The notes: generated by a model from the sequence alone, not told the origin. DNA of 64,000 nucleotides from Peromyscus leucopus (GCF_004664715.2 NC_051082.1:8934498-8998497), one strand, 5' to 3'; shown: positions 23,374-35,197, counted from the first letter of the stretch. Program-made: numbers and translations.

Positions 23374-24235
23374 GCTCTCCTCCACACTCTGGTCTTCTGA
23401 GACTACTTGGTGACTCCTGGAACACAGAGCTGACCCCAAAGCCCCACCCCCACCCCCACCCCAGGAGGAGCTGCCTGCCATGTTCTACGGCTGCCGGCTG
23501 CAGATGGTCACATATTAAATTCTGCTCAGTCCCCCATCTGCTGGCTGCTCTGGCTGGCTGGGAGAATTCCCCACGGGCCTGCTTTGGGCTCTGGACAAGG
23601 CACTCAGCTCCCTCCCGGCCCTCTGGTGACCCTCAGACAGGGCTGTGTGCCACTCATCAGGAAAGCAGACCCTTAGCTCCTGCCCAGTGCAGCCTCTACC
23701 CCTCCCCCTTCCCAGAGCAGGCCCTGAGGGCACAGAGCTTGGCGCCCAAATCACCAAGTTCACATCCTGCCTCCACTGACCTCCCTGATCCTCAGTTTCT
23801 ACCTTCCGTGCTCTCTGAGCCTTGAGGCCACTGGGCTATGTCTACAGCTAGGTATCATAGCCCTCACCTAGGTCATTCCATGTGCTGGGGTACTGTAAGG
23901 CTCTGAGCATCATGTCTGAGATCTACCCTCTCCGTGCCCCTGTTGTGACAACCAAAAATGGCATAGTCAAGTGTCCTGGAGGAGAAAGTCACCCCCCACG
24001 GAGGACCAGTGTGTTCCCTGCAGTGCCTGGCATGTGGGCAATATCAGATAGCAGCCACCTTCGTGGTTTAAGGAGATGGAACTCCTAAAAGTGCTTGGGA
24101 CAATTCCTGATGTGTCATGGGCACTCAACAGATGCTGTGACTTTCATGATATTTCTGGAGGACCTGTCTGGTCTCCTCTAGGGTCAAAGGTTTGCTGTGT
24201 ATGCGTGGTTCAGTAGCCATTAAACAAAACACGTG
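23373..24235. other. unique stretch, no gene recognised
   Basis: A 203-codon plus-strand frame (23214-23825) crosses the GT repeat and so owes part of its length to simple sequence. Its remainder is rich in Pro and Ser with no recognisable domain. Rejected as a gene. Confidence 0.4.
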
Positions 24236-24575
24236 GAGGAAGCTGGGGGATCTCTTAATTGGTAAAGTGCTTGCTTCACAGGCATCGGGACCTGGTTTCG
24301 TCTCCTTAGTATTCATGTAAAATAAAAGCTGGGTGTGGACAGAGTCAGGCTTCCTGGGGATCACTGGCAGCCAGCCTAGCCAAACCAGCTGACTTTGGGT
24401 TCAGTGAGAGATACCGTCGTCCCAAAAAACCAACGTGGAGAGTACTCAAGGAAGACAGCTGAGACGATGTTCACCTCTGGCCACACATTACACTCATGTG
24501 TAGGTACACTTGTATATCCAAGTGTGGACATGTACACACATATACTACACACACACATATGCATGCACACACATT
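24236..24575 (+). mobile_element. B4-type SINE with CA-rich tail
   Basis: AATTGGTAAAGTGCTTGC (tRNA-like head), AAAAGCTGGGTGTGG, GGCAGCCAGCCTAGCCAAAC, GGGTTCAGTGAGAGATACC and CAAGGAAGACAGCTGAGACG give the full B4 order, followed by a degenerate CA tail (24535-24573). Confidence 0.85.
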
Positions 24576-24729
24576 GATTATGTTGGGAGCTACTGGCTGG
24601 GGTAGATTCCTACACAGTCTGGCTCTTCGGAAGAAGAGGCAGCCAGCCAGAGAAGAACTCAGAATTACTGTGGTCACCATCCCCATCACGCTTCCCAGTC
24701 TTGTCCTATCCTTTCTTGTCATTGTGGAC

Positions 24730-24950
24730 CATGAGCACCCACTGTATTTCAGACAGTATTCCAGGAACTACGCAAGTCAAGAGACTAACTACCCTGAGGG
24801 GCTGCTGAAGGCCTGGGCCAAAGGGGTAACATTTGAGCTGCATCTTGAGTGATTAGTTGGGGTGTCTTAGGGAGATGGGATGCAATCCGGGCCAAGCCAT
24901 GCCTGAGTGCTGGCCAGAGGCTCCTCCCAGAACCTTCAGTCTCTACCATG
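24730..24950 (-). repeat. L2 3' end fragment
   Basis: GAGCACCCACTGTATTTCAG, ACAGTATTCCAGGAACTAC and ACATTTGAGCTGCATCTTGAG follow the inverted LINE-2 order. Confidence 0.55.
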
Positions 24951-25212
24951 GTGGAGAACCAGGACCTCTGTCCCACCCCCCAGGGCATGTGGGGGGGCAG
25001 AAGTGAAGGCAAAGGCAGCTTCCATGCCTCATCACCACCCCCAGCTCCCTGCTCAACTTCTTCCGGTCAGTGACACACAGTCATCACACATATTTATACC
25101 ACGCCGCGCCACGTCAATCCATTCACTCCCCATAACGATCACATCAGCATCACAAGCAGACCCACCTGACACATCTGTCATTTCATCCAGTGTCTCGAAA
25201 CCTCTCTTCCAA

Positions 25213-25312
25213 GGAGGGGCATGGTGGCACACTCTGTGATCCCAGCATTCAGGAAGCTGAAGCAAGAAGATCAGTTCAACACCAGCCTGGACTGCACAGC
25301 GAGACCTATATC
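25213..25312 (+). mobile_element. old B1 SINE
   Basis: GGGGCATGGTGGCACACTC, GATCCCAGCATTCAGGAAG, AACACCAGCCTGGACTGC and GCGAGACCTATA are the B1 sense order. Confidence 0.75.
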
Positions 25313-25495
25313 CCACTACTTAGAAATTCCCAGCAACCCCCATGGCCTCCAGAGCCCTACTAGAGAGCTACAGGGCTTCCTACTTCTGCATACTCTGCAT
25401 GGGCACACCAGACCAACCCTCCCTACCCCAGCCCTCTGCCCAACCCCTAGTACTGAGACTGTTCGGTGATAGAGAGTCAGCCATGAGCCTAACGC

Positions 25496-25518
25496 AGAGA
25501 GAGAGAGAGAGAGAGAGA
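25496..25518. repeat. (GA)n microsatellite
   Basis: Perfect GA run of about 11 units. Confidence 0.9.
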
Positions 25519-26079
25519 CCAGCTGGCCACTAGGGAGCTAAAAGTAATGCTGGCCTGGAGGTGAGCCTGGGACTCTGGGTGCACAGCAGGGCCACCCACC
25601 CTGAGAAGGGAGAAGAGCTTTTCTGCAGAAGTGGGTCGTCCACTGGTGCTGGGGGGTGGGGTGTCATAGGGTTTAGCACATGAAGAGCTGGTGGGAATGT
25701 GTTCAGGGCATGTAGAGGAGCAGTTTTTTTTTTTTTAAAGCCCTAGAGGTGGAAGACATGGCTGAACTGGCAAACTGAGTCACCCTGTCTGGGGTGGAGT
25801 AGAGATCTTGGGGTAGAGCGGGTTGGAGGGACAGAGGTGGCCAGGCCAGAGGCTTCAGTAGCTCATTCTACCTTGAGGGCATTGGGTAGCCACTTGGGCT
25901 CAAAGGAAGTGAACCAGAATGAGTGGTGTTAAGAAAAGCATCCTGGCTGTTGTGTAGGGAGTGGGTTGGAGGAATAAGAGAGGGCTAGTTGTGGGTGTGG
26001 GGCTGTGTCGTCTTGGTTCTCCAGAGAGCTACCGTATTTATCACAGGGCCTGGAAGGGTGCAAGGAATGATGGGAAAAT
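25519..26079. other. unique stretch, no gene recognised
   Basis: A short T run sits at 25725-25736. No exon or repeat family recognised. Confidence 0.4.
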
Positions 26080-26200
26080 GTAAGAGGGAGCAGGGGAAGA
26101 GGGGGAAACTGAAGAGTGAGAAAGGGAAGGAGGGAAGGGAGGAAGAAAGGGAAAGGGAAGGAAGGAAGGAAAGAAGGAAAGGAAAGGAAGGAAGGAAGGT
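26080..26200. repeat. GGAA-rich purine tract
   Basis: About 120 bases of nearly pure purine built from GGAA, GGGAAA and GAAGGAAG units. The symmetry allows intramolecular triplex formation. Open frames on the opposite strand here are pure Phe, Leu, Pro and Ser and are artefacts of the repeat. Confidence 0.9.
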
Positions 26201-26609
26201 AAAAAGACAGGCCCCTCGTACCAGTAGAATGAAACCTGTGAACACAAACCAAGGAAGTTATGTTGCAACTTAGATCTTAAAAATGGCCATGATCGCAATG
26301 GCTGCAGCCAGGAGGAAGAGCCAGCACTCTGGAGTCTCGCGCCCTGAGAGGGATGTGTTAGGTAGTTGACAGCATTAGCAGCTAGCTCGGGGCTCTGTAT
26401 TTCTAAACCCCTCCCTGCCCTTGGCCACCTCCGGGTCCTCTGTCCCCAAGTCTGAGTGTTCTCCCAAACCTCCTTCCTTCACACCCATCAGCCACTCAAA
26501 AGAACCGGCTTCCCCCAGCTGTCGAGACACGGAACGTGCCAGAAGTTCTAGATGTCTTCATTAAGATGCCCCTGCCCTCTAGGAGCAGGTGCAAACCGCA
26601 CAGACCCAG

Positions 26610-26690
26610 CCTCTTCTCTCACTGGCTGTGTGGCAATTCTCTGAGCCTCTCTGAGGGTGAGCAAGACCAACTCTGTAGGCTTGTGGATGG
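26610..26690 (+). repeat. MIR SINE fragment
   Basis: CTCACTGGCTGTGTGGCAATTC followed by TCTGAGCCTCTCTGAGG matches the core of MIR in sense; the 3' part is lost. Confidence 0.5.
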
Positions 26691-26739
26691 GGGGGTTGGT
26701 GTGACTGTGTCTAGAAAGGGCTATTACAGCATCCGGGTT

Positions 26740-27060
26740 TCTTTTGGTTGTAAGTGATACAGACCCAAGTCCGGAAAGATAAAAAAAGGAACGCATCACA
26801 TGCTTTGTCTCCTCAATCCTCCTTTCCGCCTCTTCCTGACAGCAACAATGATGCCTCTCAGAGCCAAAGCAGAGCCTCCTTGGTCAAAAGCCGGCTTCCT
26901 TCACCTTGCAACAGCGGCTCCATCCCAGGGAAGGGCCTGACTGGCTCTGCTTGAGTCACATGTTCACCTTTCAGGCCAATCACTTTGCAAGAAGAGTCGC
27001 TGTGATGATTGGCCAGGCCTACATTGCTGTCCCATCCACTGTGGGTTCTGTGAAGGTCCA
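26740..27060. repeat. ancient interspersed repeat, family unassigned
   Basis: ACAGACCCAAGTCCGGAAAG, CTCTGCTTGAGTCACATG, CAGGCCAATCACTTTGC and GATGATTGGCCAGGCCTAC have the ordering of a dispersed mammalian repeat that I recall without a secure name. Confidence 0.35.
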
Positions 27061-27231
27061 TGGTGTGCCTTGATTTGCCCATTTCTATTTATTCATGACT
27101 TTATTTACTCATGTTTTTGTAGCCACTTGGCCCCAGTTGTAGCAGGAGGCAGACATTGCTCCCTCTCAAAATTCTAGCTCTTTTCTGGCCACAGTTTATC
27201 TTTTCTTCTCTTGTTGAAAAACTTAAAAGTA

Positions 27232-27378
27232 GAGCCAGGTGGTGGTGGCACACACCTTTAATCAAGCATTCAGGAGGCAGAGGAAGGTGGGTTTCTGAGT
27301 TCAAGGCCAGCATGGTCTACAGAGTGAGTTCTAGGACAGCCAGGGCTACACGGAGAAAACCTATATCGAAAAACCAAG
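27232..27378 (+). mobile_element. B1 SINE, mouse-like subfamily
   Basis: GCCAGGTGGTGGTGGCACAC, GGAGGCAGAGGAAGG, GTTCAAGGCCAGCATGG, TCTACAGAGTGAGTTCTAGG, ACAGCCAGGGCTACACGG and an AAAACCTATATCGAAAAACC end. It has the ACAGCCAGGGCTACAC variant, unlike the five younger-looking copies in the window, so it belongs to an older or different subfamily. Confidence 0.9.
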
Positions 27379-27435
27379 TGGGGGGATCCCACTCATTTCT
27401 CTAGTATACAGCATCTGGATAAAAAATGCACATGT

Positions 27436-27438
<3 letters not shown>

Positions 27439-27472
<34 letters not shown>
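27439..27472. repeat. (CA)n microsatellite
   Basis: About 17 perfect CA units. Confidence 0.95.
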
Positions 27473-27474
<2 letters not shown>

Positions 27475-28081
27475 GAAAACAGAGGAGGACAATTTGGGGG
27501 AAGAAAGGGGACAAGAGAAGATCATGAGAAGTTAATGAGTGTGAGGTATAACCATGTGACCTGCTTCCATGATGAACACCTTGGTTCCTGTGTTCATGGG
27601 TGCCTGCCACCCTGATATAAAGGCCACTGGGTAATGATGTTAACGTGGTGGGCCATCTCTGCCCAGCCACTATGAGTCTCACCTTATCCAGAACCTTCTG
27701 CTTCAGCCCCTATGAAGCCCTCATAGAGTTAAAAAAAAAAAAATCATGCAAGTTATGGAGGGAGATCGGAGTTCTCACCCAGGGACGACTGAAACCCAGC
27801 CTGACCTCTTCACACTCTGTTTTCAAACCCAGCCTCCTCGAAGAGGCTGCTCTCAGGAGCTGCAGGCGGCCATTCAAGTGGTTTTCATGGCACGGGAGAC
27901 GGGCAAGTGTTTTCCCCGCTAGCTACCGCGGGAAGGCGGCTTTTAGCATCGCCAGAATTACCCCCATTCAGCCTGTGAATAGCATGATTCTCAGGCTGCT
28001 GGGAGCACAGAGATGCTCTTCAAGGAGCACACAAGAGGAAAACAAGAAATGGGAGGTTCTTCAGCTTGAAGCAGGGTGTTA
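27473..28081. other. unique stretch, no gene recognised
   Basis: A 163-codon plus-strand frame (27645-28136) passes through a 13-base A run and ends in the GT/G repeat. No domain is recognised. Confidence 0.4.
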
Positions 28082-28109
28082 TGTGTGTGTGTGTGTTTGG
28101 GGGGGGGGT
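28082..28109. repeat. (GT)n plus G-run
   Basis: Eight GT units followed by a run of about ten G residues. Confidence 0.85.
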
Positions 28110-28619
28110 GCTTTTAAATCTCTTCAGGATGATTAGTGCCTGCCTACTTCCAAAGTCTGGGGAGAAAGGAGTAAATGATGGTTCCCACTCCAAATGAAAG
28201 TGTCTATTGAGAACCTACTGTGTACTTCAGACGCCGTCTGCAAGATTATACATTCTCAAAGGACATCGTCAGCCCAGGCCGCTCCCGAACCCTCATCTAC
28301 CTTTTCCACCTGAGGTTGCAAAGTCCATGCTTTCCTCCCACGGTGAAGAGCTCATGCCTTCTTGGGCGCAGAGAGCACTGGCTGTCTCCACAGTTGCTGG
28401 GCTAAAATGTAGAAGTTATTCATACCTTTAATTAAAGAGGAGGAAAACAATTCACGCATTTTAAGGTTTGGGTTTTGTTTTTGTTTTTTTTTAGGGTTTT
28501 TTTTTTGTTTTTGTTTGTTTGTTTATAGACATGTCCCATGAAGAGAATGAAGTGCAATTTGGACAAAGGTGGCTAGAACGAGCCTGTGAAACAAAATGAA
28601 GACAGAGTAAACAGATAGG

Positions 28620-28860
28620 ACTGTGTGTGTATGTGTTATGTGTGTGCATGCACAGGTGTGTGCAGGTGTGCATGCCCATGAATGCATATGTGGAGGCTAT
28701 AAATCAATGTTGGGTGCCTTCCTCTGTCATCCTCCACTTCATTTTTTGAGACAAAGGACACTGGGACTTATCCATCAGGATGGGCTGCCCCAAAGATCCT
28801 CTGTCTCTGCCTCTCCAGCACTGGGAGCGTAGACACACACACCACCATACTAGGTTGGTA
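28620..28860 (-). mobile_element. B4-type SINE
   Basis: A GT-rich tail side (28620-28690) precedes CATTTTTTGAGACAAAGGAC, CAAAGATCCTCTGTCTCTGCC, TCTCCAGCACTGGGAGCG and CACCACCATACTAGG, the inverted B4 order. Confidence 0.7.
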
Positions 28861-29100
28861 GTGATGGTCAACTTGCCAGAATTTAGCGTCACTTCGGAGA
28901 CTAGCCTCTAGCCGCATTTGTGAAGAGCTGTCGATATTAAGTTAATTGAAGTGGCCAGACACACCTTGAGAGTAGACGCACCATTTCATGGGCTGGGGGC
29001 CTCGACTGCATAGAAAGGAGAAAATTAGCTGATCACCAATCCTCATCTCTCTGCTTCTTGATCATGGGATACAGCATGACCAACTGCCTCACACACCTGC
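28861..29100 (+). mobile_element. rodent LTR-like repeat (ORR1/MaLR-like)
   Basis: GATGGTCAACTTGCCAG, TTAATTGAAGTGGCCAGACAC, GCACCATTTCATGGGCTGGG, GCATAGAAAGGAG and CATCTCTCTGCTTCTTGATC resemble a dispersed rodent LTR. The family call is by memory; its 3' end is replaced or overrun by the next SINE. Confidence 0.5.
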
Positions 29101-29119
29101 TGCCACTGGGGGAGAAGGG

Positions 29120-29300
29120 ACTGTACTCTCAGACTATGAGCTCTGCCCAGTAACGGCACCCACCCGCCACCAAGCCTGATGACCTGAGTTCCATTCCCGA
29201 GACCCACATGGTGGCGGGAGAGAACTGACTCCCACAAGTCGTCCTCTGACCCCCACATCAAGCCTGATGGCAAGACAGGGGTAGTAGAGCCTGCTCTCGC
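29120..29300 (+). mobile_element. B3-type (B2 family) SINE
   Basis: AAGCCTGATGACCTGAGTTCC, GAGACCCACATGGTGGC, GGGAGAGAACTGACTCCCAC and AAGTCGTCCTCTGACCCCC are the sense order of a B3-like element. Confidence 0.75.
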
Positions 29301-30198
29301 AAATGCGGCAGAACCTCATGTGACCCCGCCCCCTCTGTTCTGCCCATGCCTTCTATTGGCTGAATCCAAGAAGTGGGGCGTATGCTGATTGGCTTAGCTT
29401 CCCAAGGTACCAAAGAGGGTTTAGAAACCAGTGAAGGGACCTAAAGCCATCAACAGATGCTAACCCAGGTCCCCTCCTGGCTGAGAAAGGAGAGCAGCCT
29501 CCTCCCCCTCCTCCCTTTGGTTTCAAGATCATAAGTGAACCACTACTTTTCAGCAACATGAGGATAGTCCACAAAGAACTCAATGGAGCACAAAGGTTTT
29601 GAGACAAAGCTGGACAGCTACGCCTCACAGCGGAGAAGCAGAGTTCCAAGGCTTCACAGATGGAAAGGGGAGCTCCCCAAACAAAATCGGGGTGTATTTG
29701 AGAGAAGAAAAGATGTGAATGCTGGGCAAGGGAAGTGGTGGTCAGCCTCATCCTGCTGATTGGAGGAAGGCATGCCTCCCCACACCCCATCAGGAACCAC
29801 CTCCATCCTCAGTGGACATCCGTGGCTGGGAGGAGTCTGTGGGAAAACATGTCCAGAAGACTCTGCCCACTTTGAAGGGCTTCGAGCTCAGGGGGTGATG
29901 TAGTCAGGGGGCTCCTTAGGGAGAGCTCTGATTTGGGAAACAGGCTGTGTTGTTGGGGCTAATGAATGGCCCCAGACCAGGAAAGTGGCAGCTCAAACAG
30001 AGAGGCATTGGAAAGAAGGAGACCTGGGATTATGACTGAGGACTCTGGAGACCACGGACAAAGTCACAGAGCCTTTGGGACCATAAGCATGTGACAGTTG
30101 ATTCAATTGCTGACCAAAGCTGAGATCTCCATCGGTGGCCTGAAAGAAAGGCTACATCCTTGGGCTAAAGGAAAATGGGGAGGTAAGGAAGTCTGATT
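29301..30198. other. unique stretch, no gene recognised
   Basis: Contains two CCAAT-type motifs (29353 and 29389) close to GGGGCG (29375), but no CpG island. No exon is recognised; the 145-codon minus frame at 29353 shows no family. Confidence 0.4.
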
Positions 30199-30360
30199 AA
30201 GAAGTATTAGGGAAGCCGGGCGGTGGTGGCGCACGCCTTTAATCCCAGCACTCGGGAGGCAGAGGCAGGCGGATCTCTGTGAGTTCGAGGCCAGCCTGGG
30301 CTACCAAGTGAGTCCCAGGAAAGGCGCAAAGCTACACAGAGAAACCCTGTCTTGAAAAAC

Positions 30361-30396
<36 letters not shown>

Positions 30397-30407
30397 AGTA
30401 TTAGGGA
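30199..30407 (+). mobile_element. young B1 SINE with perfect target duplication
   Basis: Nearly full-length B1 from 30214 to about 30360, then an A tail to 30394. It is flanked by a perfect 15-bp duplication, AAGAAGTATTAGGGA, at 30199-30213 and 30393-30407. The intact poly-A (over 30 residues), intact pol III box region and perfect duplication indicate a recent insertion. It carries the GGAAAGGCGCAAAGCTACAC variant. Confidence 0.97.
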
Positions 30408-31467
30408 AATTTATTAAGGTAAATTGAGGAAATACACTCATGAATACAGAACGGAATAGACAGCAGAAGTCATCCTCTGATCTGACCGGGAGTGAATCCA
30501 CCTCGCAGGCAGGAGCAGGGAGAAGGGGAATGTGACCCTTCTCCAACTCCTTATAAGAGGTCACGTACAAGGGCAGGAAGCACCACCTCCTTCGGGCCCT
30601 ATAGCCCAAGGTCATGGGCAGAGCAAATACCACTGTGGGGGGGGGGCGCTCTAGAGGCATGTGCTAGCAAACTGTCAGACACTGTGACACCCCTGGCCCT
30701 CCCCAGCTGTTGACCCCATAGCCCTAATACCCCCAGAAGCCCAAACCAACTCCACAGTCCAGTGCAAATACCCAGCCTCTGATGGACAGATGGAGATTCG
30801 GTTGCAGTCCCCAGAGTGACTCCATCCTGTGGATACAGCATCATGCAGATACAGAGTCCTGCATGAGGGATGGCCTCAGCTGGAGGAAGGGCAGGGAATT
30901 ACCTAGAGTGCTTGAGAAGGAGGGTAATGAAGCCACCAAAATGTGGCACACACACATACCCTGGGTTCTAGAACGGACCTCCACTTCCTAGTCTTGATTC
31001 CCCTGCCCCCAACTCAGCGTTTCCCCAACAAGGGCAGACACAACCTGTTTGCTCCAGGCTTGGCTAGATTACCTCTTCTGTGTTGCCAGTACCATCGGCC
31101 TGGCATCCCCCTGAACATGTCTCATGGTCATTATACAACTTCAAGCGAGTTATGTGACCTTTCCTGAACCCCCCTTTCTTTTCTTAAAAATAAATGGTTC
31201 TATTAGTACGTTCCTAATGGGGTCATTGGGCCTTAATGGTGTGGTACTTAGCTTGGTGCCTGGAGCAGACAGAACAAACAGGAAGTATTAGCTGGTGTGG
31301 GCCTTGACCACTTCTCAGGCTTGAGGCAGAATCCATGGCAGGACTCATTTCCCATGCCTATGATTTCCAGGCCCTCAGGTGGCCCTGCATGGGGTCGTGG
31401 TGATGACTGATGGTGATAATTGGGTTGGGGACATATTCGATATCTGAATGAGGTCATGTTATTCTAA
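30408..31467. other. unique stretch, no gene recognised
   Basis: Minor G run near 30640. No exon or repeat family recognised. Confidence 0.4.
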
Positions 31468-31950
31468 CATCCTTTCTGTTGCTGTGATAAATTCCTCTGT
31501 CCAATTCTCTTATATGGTCCAGGACCACCTGCCTGGAGAATGGTGCTGCCCACAGTGGGCTGGGCCCTCCTTCATCAATTAAAAATCAACACAATCCTTA
31601 AGGGGCATGCCCACAGGCCAATCTGAACTGGGTGATCTATCAGTTGAGATTCCTGACTCAGGTGACTCTAGCCCAGTGGTTCTCAACCTTCCTAATGCTG
31701 TGACCCCTTTTAATACAGTTCCTCATGTTATGGTGATCCCCCCCACACAACCATAACATTATTTTCATTTCTACTTCACAACTGTAATTTTGCTACTGTT
31801 ACGAATCATAATGTAAATATCTGTTTTCCAATGGTCTTATGTGACCCCTGTGAAAGGGTCGTTCAACCTCCTCCACAGGGGTCATGACCCACAGGTTGAG
31901 AACCACTGCTCTAGACCGTGTCAAGTAGACAGTTAAAACTAACCAGAACG
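31468..31950 (-). mobile_element. LTR-like rodent repeat interrupted by URR1
   Basis: TTTCTGTTGCTGTGATAAATTC, GGACCACCTGCCTGGAG, GCTGCCCACAGTGGGCTGGG, CTCAGGTGACTCTAG and, after the nested element, GTGTCAAGTAGACAGTTAAAAC match the reverse complement of a common rodent repeat also seen at 37372-37613. The family name is not certain. Confidence 0.6.
31674..31908 (+). mobile_element. URR1-type hAT-Charlie DNA transposon
   Basis: Non-autonomous DNA element of 235 bp with terminal inverted repeats CAGTGGTTCTCAACCT and AGGTTGAGAACCACTG. It is flanked by an 8-bp duplication, CTCTAGCC at 31666-31673 and CTCTAGAC at 31909-31916 (7 of 8 identical). No transposase is encoded. It interrupts an LTR-like repeat, so it is the younger of the two. 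Confidence 0.9.
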
Positions 31951-32485
31951 GGTATCAACTGAGTAGTCTGTGGTTCTGAAAACAGTGGACAAAGTCCCCA
32001 TGGATTTTTCCTTTTCATATCAAAGCTGCCTACGTCATCAGTATGGTGGTCTCTGTATTTAGCAAGGCTTTGTGGAACACTGACTTATATGCACAGCCTC
32101 TAAGACCACGTCTTGGCCATGTTGTGTGAAATCAGCCCCCAGCATGGCCTCTCTGCCTCTTTCCCTGACATTTTTGTCATAGCTGCTTTCCATTCTTGAG
32201 TCACAGCGACTATCTCCAATTGAGATATTATTTCTCCGTTTGCTTGTGGAATGAGAATCCAGGTCCCATGAGGGCCAGGGCAGGCCTGCTGCTTTACTTA
32301 TATCTCCTCTGGCCTAAAGCACACAGTGATGCCCAGTGAGTATTTACCAGGGGACCGAATGCTAAGCCATGGCCCAGGTGTTTTGCAGGAGTGGGGATGA
32401 CTAGGCATATATGTATATTCACTGGTGTGGCTGAGGAAAAAGCTTGGGGGAAATTCAAAGTTCTAGATCGTGAATGGTAACACAG
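31951..32485. other. unique stretch, no gene recognised
   Basis: No repeat consensus or coding exon is recognised here. Confidence 0.4.
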
Positions 32486-32642
32486 TTAAGTAGTTAGTGT
32501 AGGAGATGGTTCTGCCGGTGGAGGCTCTTGCTGCCGAACCTAAGAACCTGAGTTTGATCCCTGGGATCTGTATAGTAGAAAAGGAGAGCTGACTCCTCCT
32601 ACAAGGTGTTCTCTGTCTTCCACAAATACACCGTGGTGTGCA

Positions 32643-32738
<96 letters not shown>
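32486..32738 (+). mobile_element. B3-type SINE with (CT)n(GT)n tail
   Basis: TGGAGGCTCTTGCTGCCGAAC, CTGAGTTTGATCCCTGG, GAGAGCTGACTCCTCC and CACCGTGGTGTGCATGACTC form a diverged B3 body. It is followed directly by about 28 CT units (32646-32700) and about 19 GT units (32701-32738), a compound microsatellite grown from the SINE tail. Confidence 0.8.
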
Positions 32739-32741
<3 letters not shown>

Positions 32742-33204
32742 CAATGTTAAGTAAAGAAAGAAGGAATTTTCATTATTCAGGTGCCCGCTGTACACCAGTG
32801 TCATGTGGTTATTGGTCGGTGTGATTTTCAAAACATGTGAAAGGTAGACAGATGCTGTGCATGAGGTGGGGGCATCTGGGAAGCTAGGTCCCCAGCCCAA
32901 GGTCACACAGCTAGCATCAGGCAGAGGTTGGCTTGGTTAGAGCCAGGTGTCCTGTGGCTCCTGTGGTCATCCTCTCATCGTGTTGATTAGTGGGTGCAAC
33001 CATGATGGGGACAGCCTAAGCTGGAAAGTTCATGGGGGTTACCCACTTTTCTCATCTACCGTCTACCCACTATGCTCTCTTTGGCCCTAGATGTGAATCA
33101 TCAGCTCAACCTTGTCTCAGAGTTTAGCCAGTGGATTCCTTTGCCTGGGTCTCACCCTGAGGACCGCCTGCCAGGCTTTACCTCCAGACTTTCCCTTTAC
33201 GATT
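32739..33204. other. unique stretch, possible MIR at 32850-32950
   Basis: CCCAAGGTCACACAGCTAGC and GAGCCAGGTGTCC at 32895-32955 look like the end of an inverted MIR; the rest is unrecognised. Confidence 0.4.
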
Positions 33205-33390
33205 GGTTGGTATCCAAGTCCAACAGACCTGGATTCCAACTTTACAGATGTCACTGTTTAGACACATGTCCTGGAGTAAGTAATTCTGCCTTTCCATGCC
33301 TTGGTGTCCTCCAAAGTTCAGCCAGTAGTGCCCAACTCACAGGGCAGCTGGAGGAGGGACGGCCCAGAACAATAACCATGGTGACGATGT
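33205..33390 (+). repeat. MIR SINE fragment
   Basis: ACAGACCTGGATTCCAAC, GTCCTGGAGTAAGTAATTC, CTTTCCATGCCTTGG and CCCAACTCACAGGGC follow the sense order of MIR. Confidence 0.55.
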
Positions 33391-33939
33391 AGCAATGATA
33401 CTCTGATGCCATTTGCTTCCTCAGCTTTCCGTACCCGGGACTGTCCCCTCCACCTGTCCCTTCCTCATCGGCCGCTATCATGTTGTGTCAGCGCACAGAC
33501 CCTAGAGGCAGGTCTCCTGAGCCCACACCTGACTCTGCCACCAGTGGCCAGCAAACAATGTGCAAATGTGCAAAACAAGCCATGTCCCTTCTCCAAAATG
33601 CTTGGGGGCAGAAATGTAGATTTCAGGCATTTTTGGGGTTTTGCAATATTTGCCTCTATGCCCTGATCTAAGCACGGAGTTCATTTCTGTTTCCTGCGTA
33701 CCTCCCACACCCAGGCTGAAAGTGGTTTTCTGCAGTATTATCAGTGCGATTTTATTGAGACTTCCCAAGCAGTCAACTGTGGAATTTTCCACTCACAGCC
33801 TCAAACCAAAGCACACTAAGTTTCGGGTTTGGGAGCTTCCTGGGTTTTCAGATTGAGAATTCCTATGCTGTCCGCCAAGTGGGTGAGAGTTCACACTTCG
33901 ACTGGCCCATGGGATGAAGCCACCTAGAATGTTCCTATG
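33391..33939. other. unique stretch, no gene recognised
   Basis: No repeat consensus or coding exon is recognised here. Confidence 0.4.
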
Positions 33940-34100
33940 AGTCCACAAACCTTTATTACATGACTACTGTGTACAAAACACTGGTGTGGGGTGCCAGGGC
34001 CCCAGAGATGGAGAAGCACGGCTCTTTCCTGAGGGCTGCTACCACATGTGGAGGCAGAGGTACTGGACGGCACTGGCCATGAGGAGAGTGTTGGAGTATG
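33940..34100 (-). repeat. L2 3' end fragment
   Basis: CCTTTATTACATGACTACTG, GTGTACAAAACACTGGTG and GAGATGGAGAAGCACGGC fit the inverted LINE-2 order. Confidence 0.5.
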
Positions 34101-34744
34101 GCTGAGGAGATCAGTCACTCACTGTGGGCTCCTCCTGGTGTCTACCTACTTTATGTGCTCTGCTCCAAAGCTTCCCCTTCATGTCTTACAGCTCAGCTGG
34201 AGTCCTTGGGTGTCTCTACCCATCTTCTTGAGGAGCCACTATAGGCTCTCTAGGCCGGGTCATCCTCTAAGTGTTTTTATATGATAATGGGTCCAACGCA
34301 CAGAGCTGAGGGCAGAGCGGCTGTACAGTGTCCAAGTCCTGACATCTGAAGGTTGCTGCCCACTCATAAGCTGACATGTGGCCGACTGCAGCTTCATGTA
34401 TGCTTGCACGTGACACAAGGTGCCTGGGTCAGGGGCACTGGCCTTTATGACTCATGTCAATAGTAGAAACCAGGATATCAGCATTGAGCCCAATCCCAGC
34501 AGGCAACACAAAGAGGACCCAATGACATGGGTTGTCTTCAGGAGAGGAATCCAAAATTCAGGAAACAACTCTTGCATGATGGGAAAACCTGCTCTCTGTC
34601 CCAAAGGCCACTGTTATCTTTATTGAGGTGATAGTGAGCACATCAATAAAGAATGTTCACACTGTTTGTGTCTTCCAATATTGTCCTCTTTACAGGTATG
34701 CTTGGAAACAGTCTTCTTGGTAAGACAGAAATGTAAGAGACATG
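34101..34744. other. unique stretch, no gene recognised
   Basis: No repeat consensus or coding exon is recognised here. Confidence 0.4.
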
Positions 34745-35028
34745 TAATCTCAATAGATACAGATATGTGGATGAATGGATAGATAATGGATAGATATACA
34801 TGGATACATGGATGCATCAACAGATAGACTGATAGATGGATGAATTCATGTGTACATGAGAATATAGTACATGGATGAATTAATGGATGATGTATGGATT
34901 TATGTAGGCATAGGTAGATGGTTGGATGAATAGATGATGGATATATTATTAAGTGGATGGGTGGGATAGACTCATATATGCATGAATGAATGGATAGATG
35001 AATTATGTGTGAGTAATGGGTGGATGAG

Positions 35029-35073
<45 letters not shown>

Positions 35074-35143
35074 GAATAGATGGTAGGTAAGTAGGTAGGT
35101 AGGTAGATACATACATACCTACATGGATGGATAGATGATAGAT

Positions 35144-35197
<54 letters not shown>

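Noticed and set aside
23214..23825. 203-codon plus-strand open frame
   Set aside because: It runs through the (GT)n microsatellite, which supplies a stop-free stretch, and the rest shows no domain or splice support.
32463..32906. 147-codon minus frame with Arg-Glu repeats
   Set aside because: Translation of the (CT)n(GT)n microsatellite.
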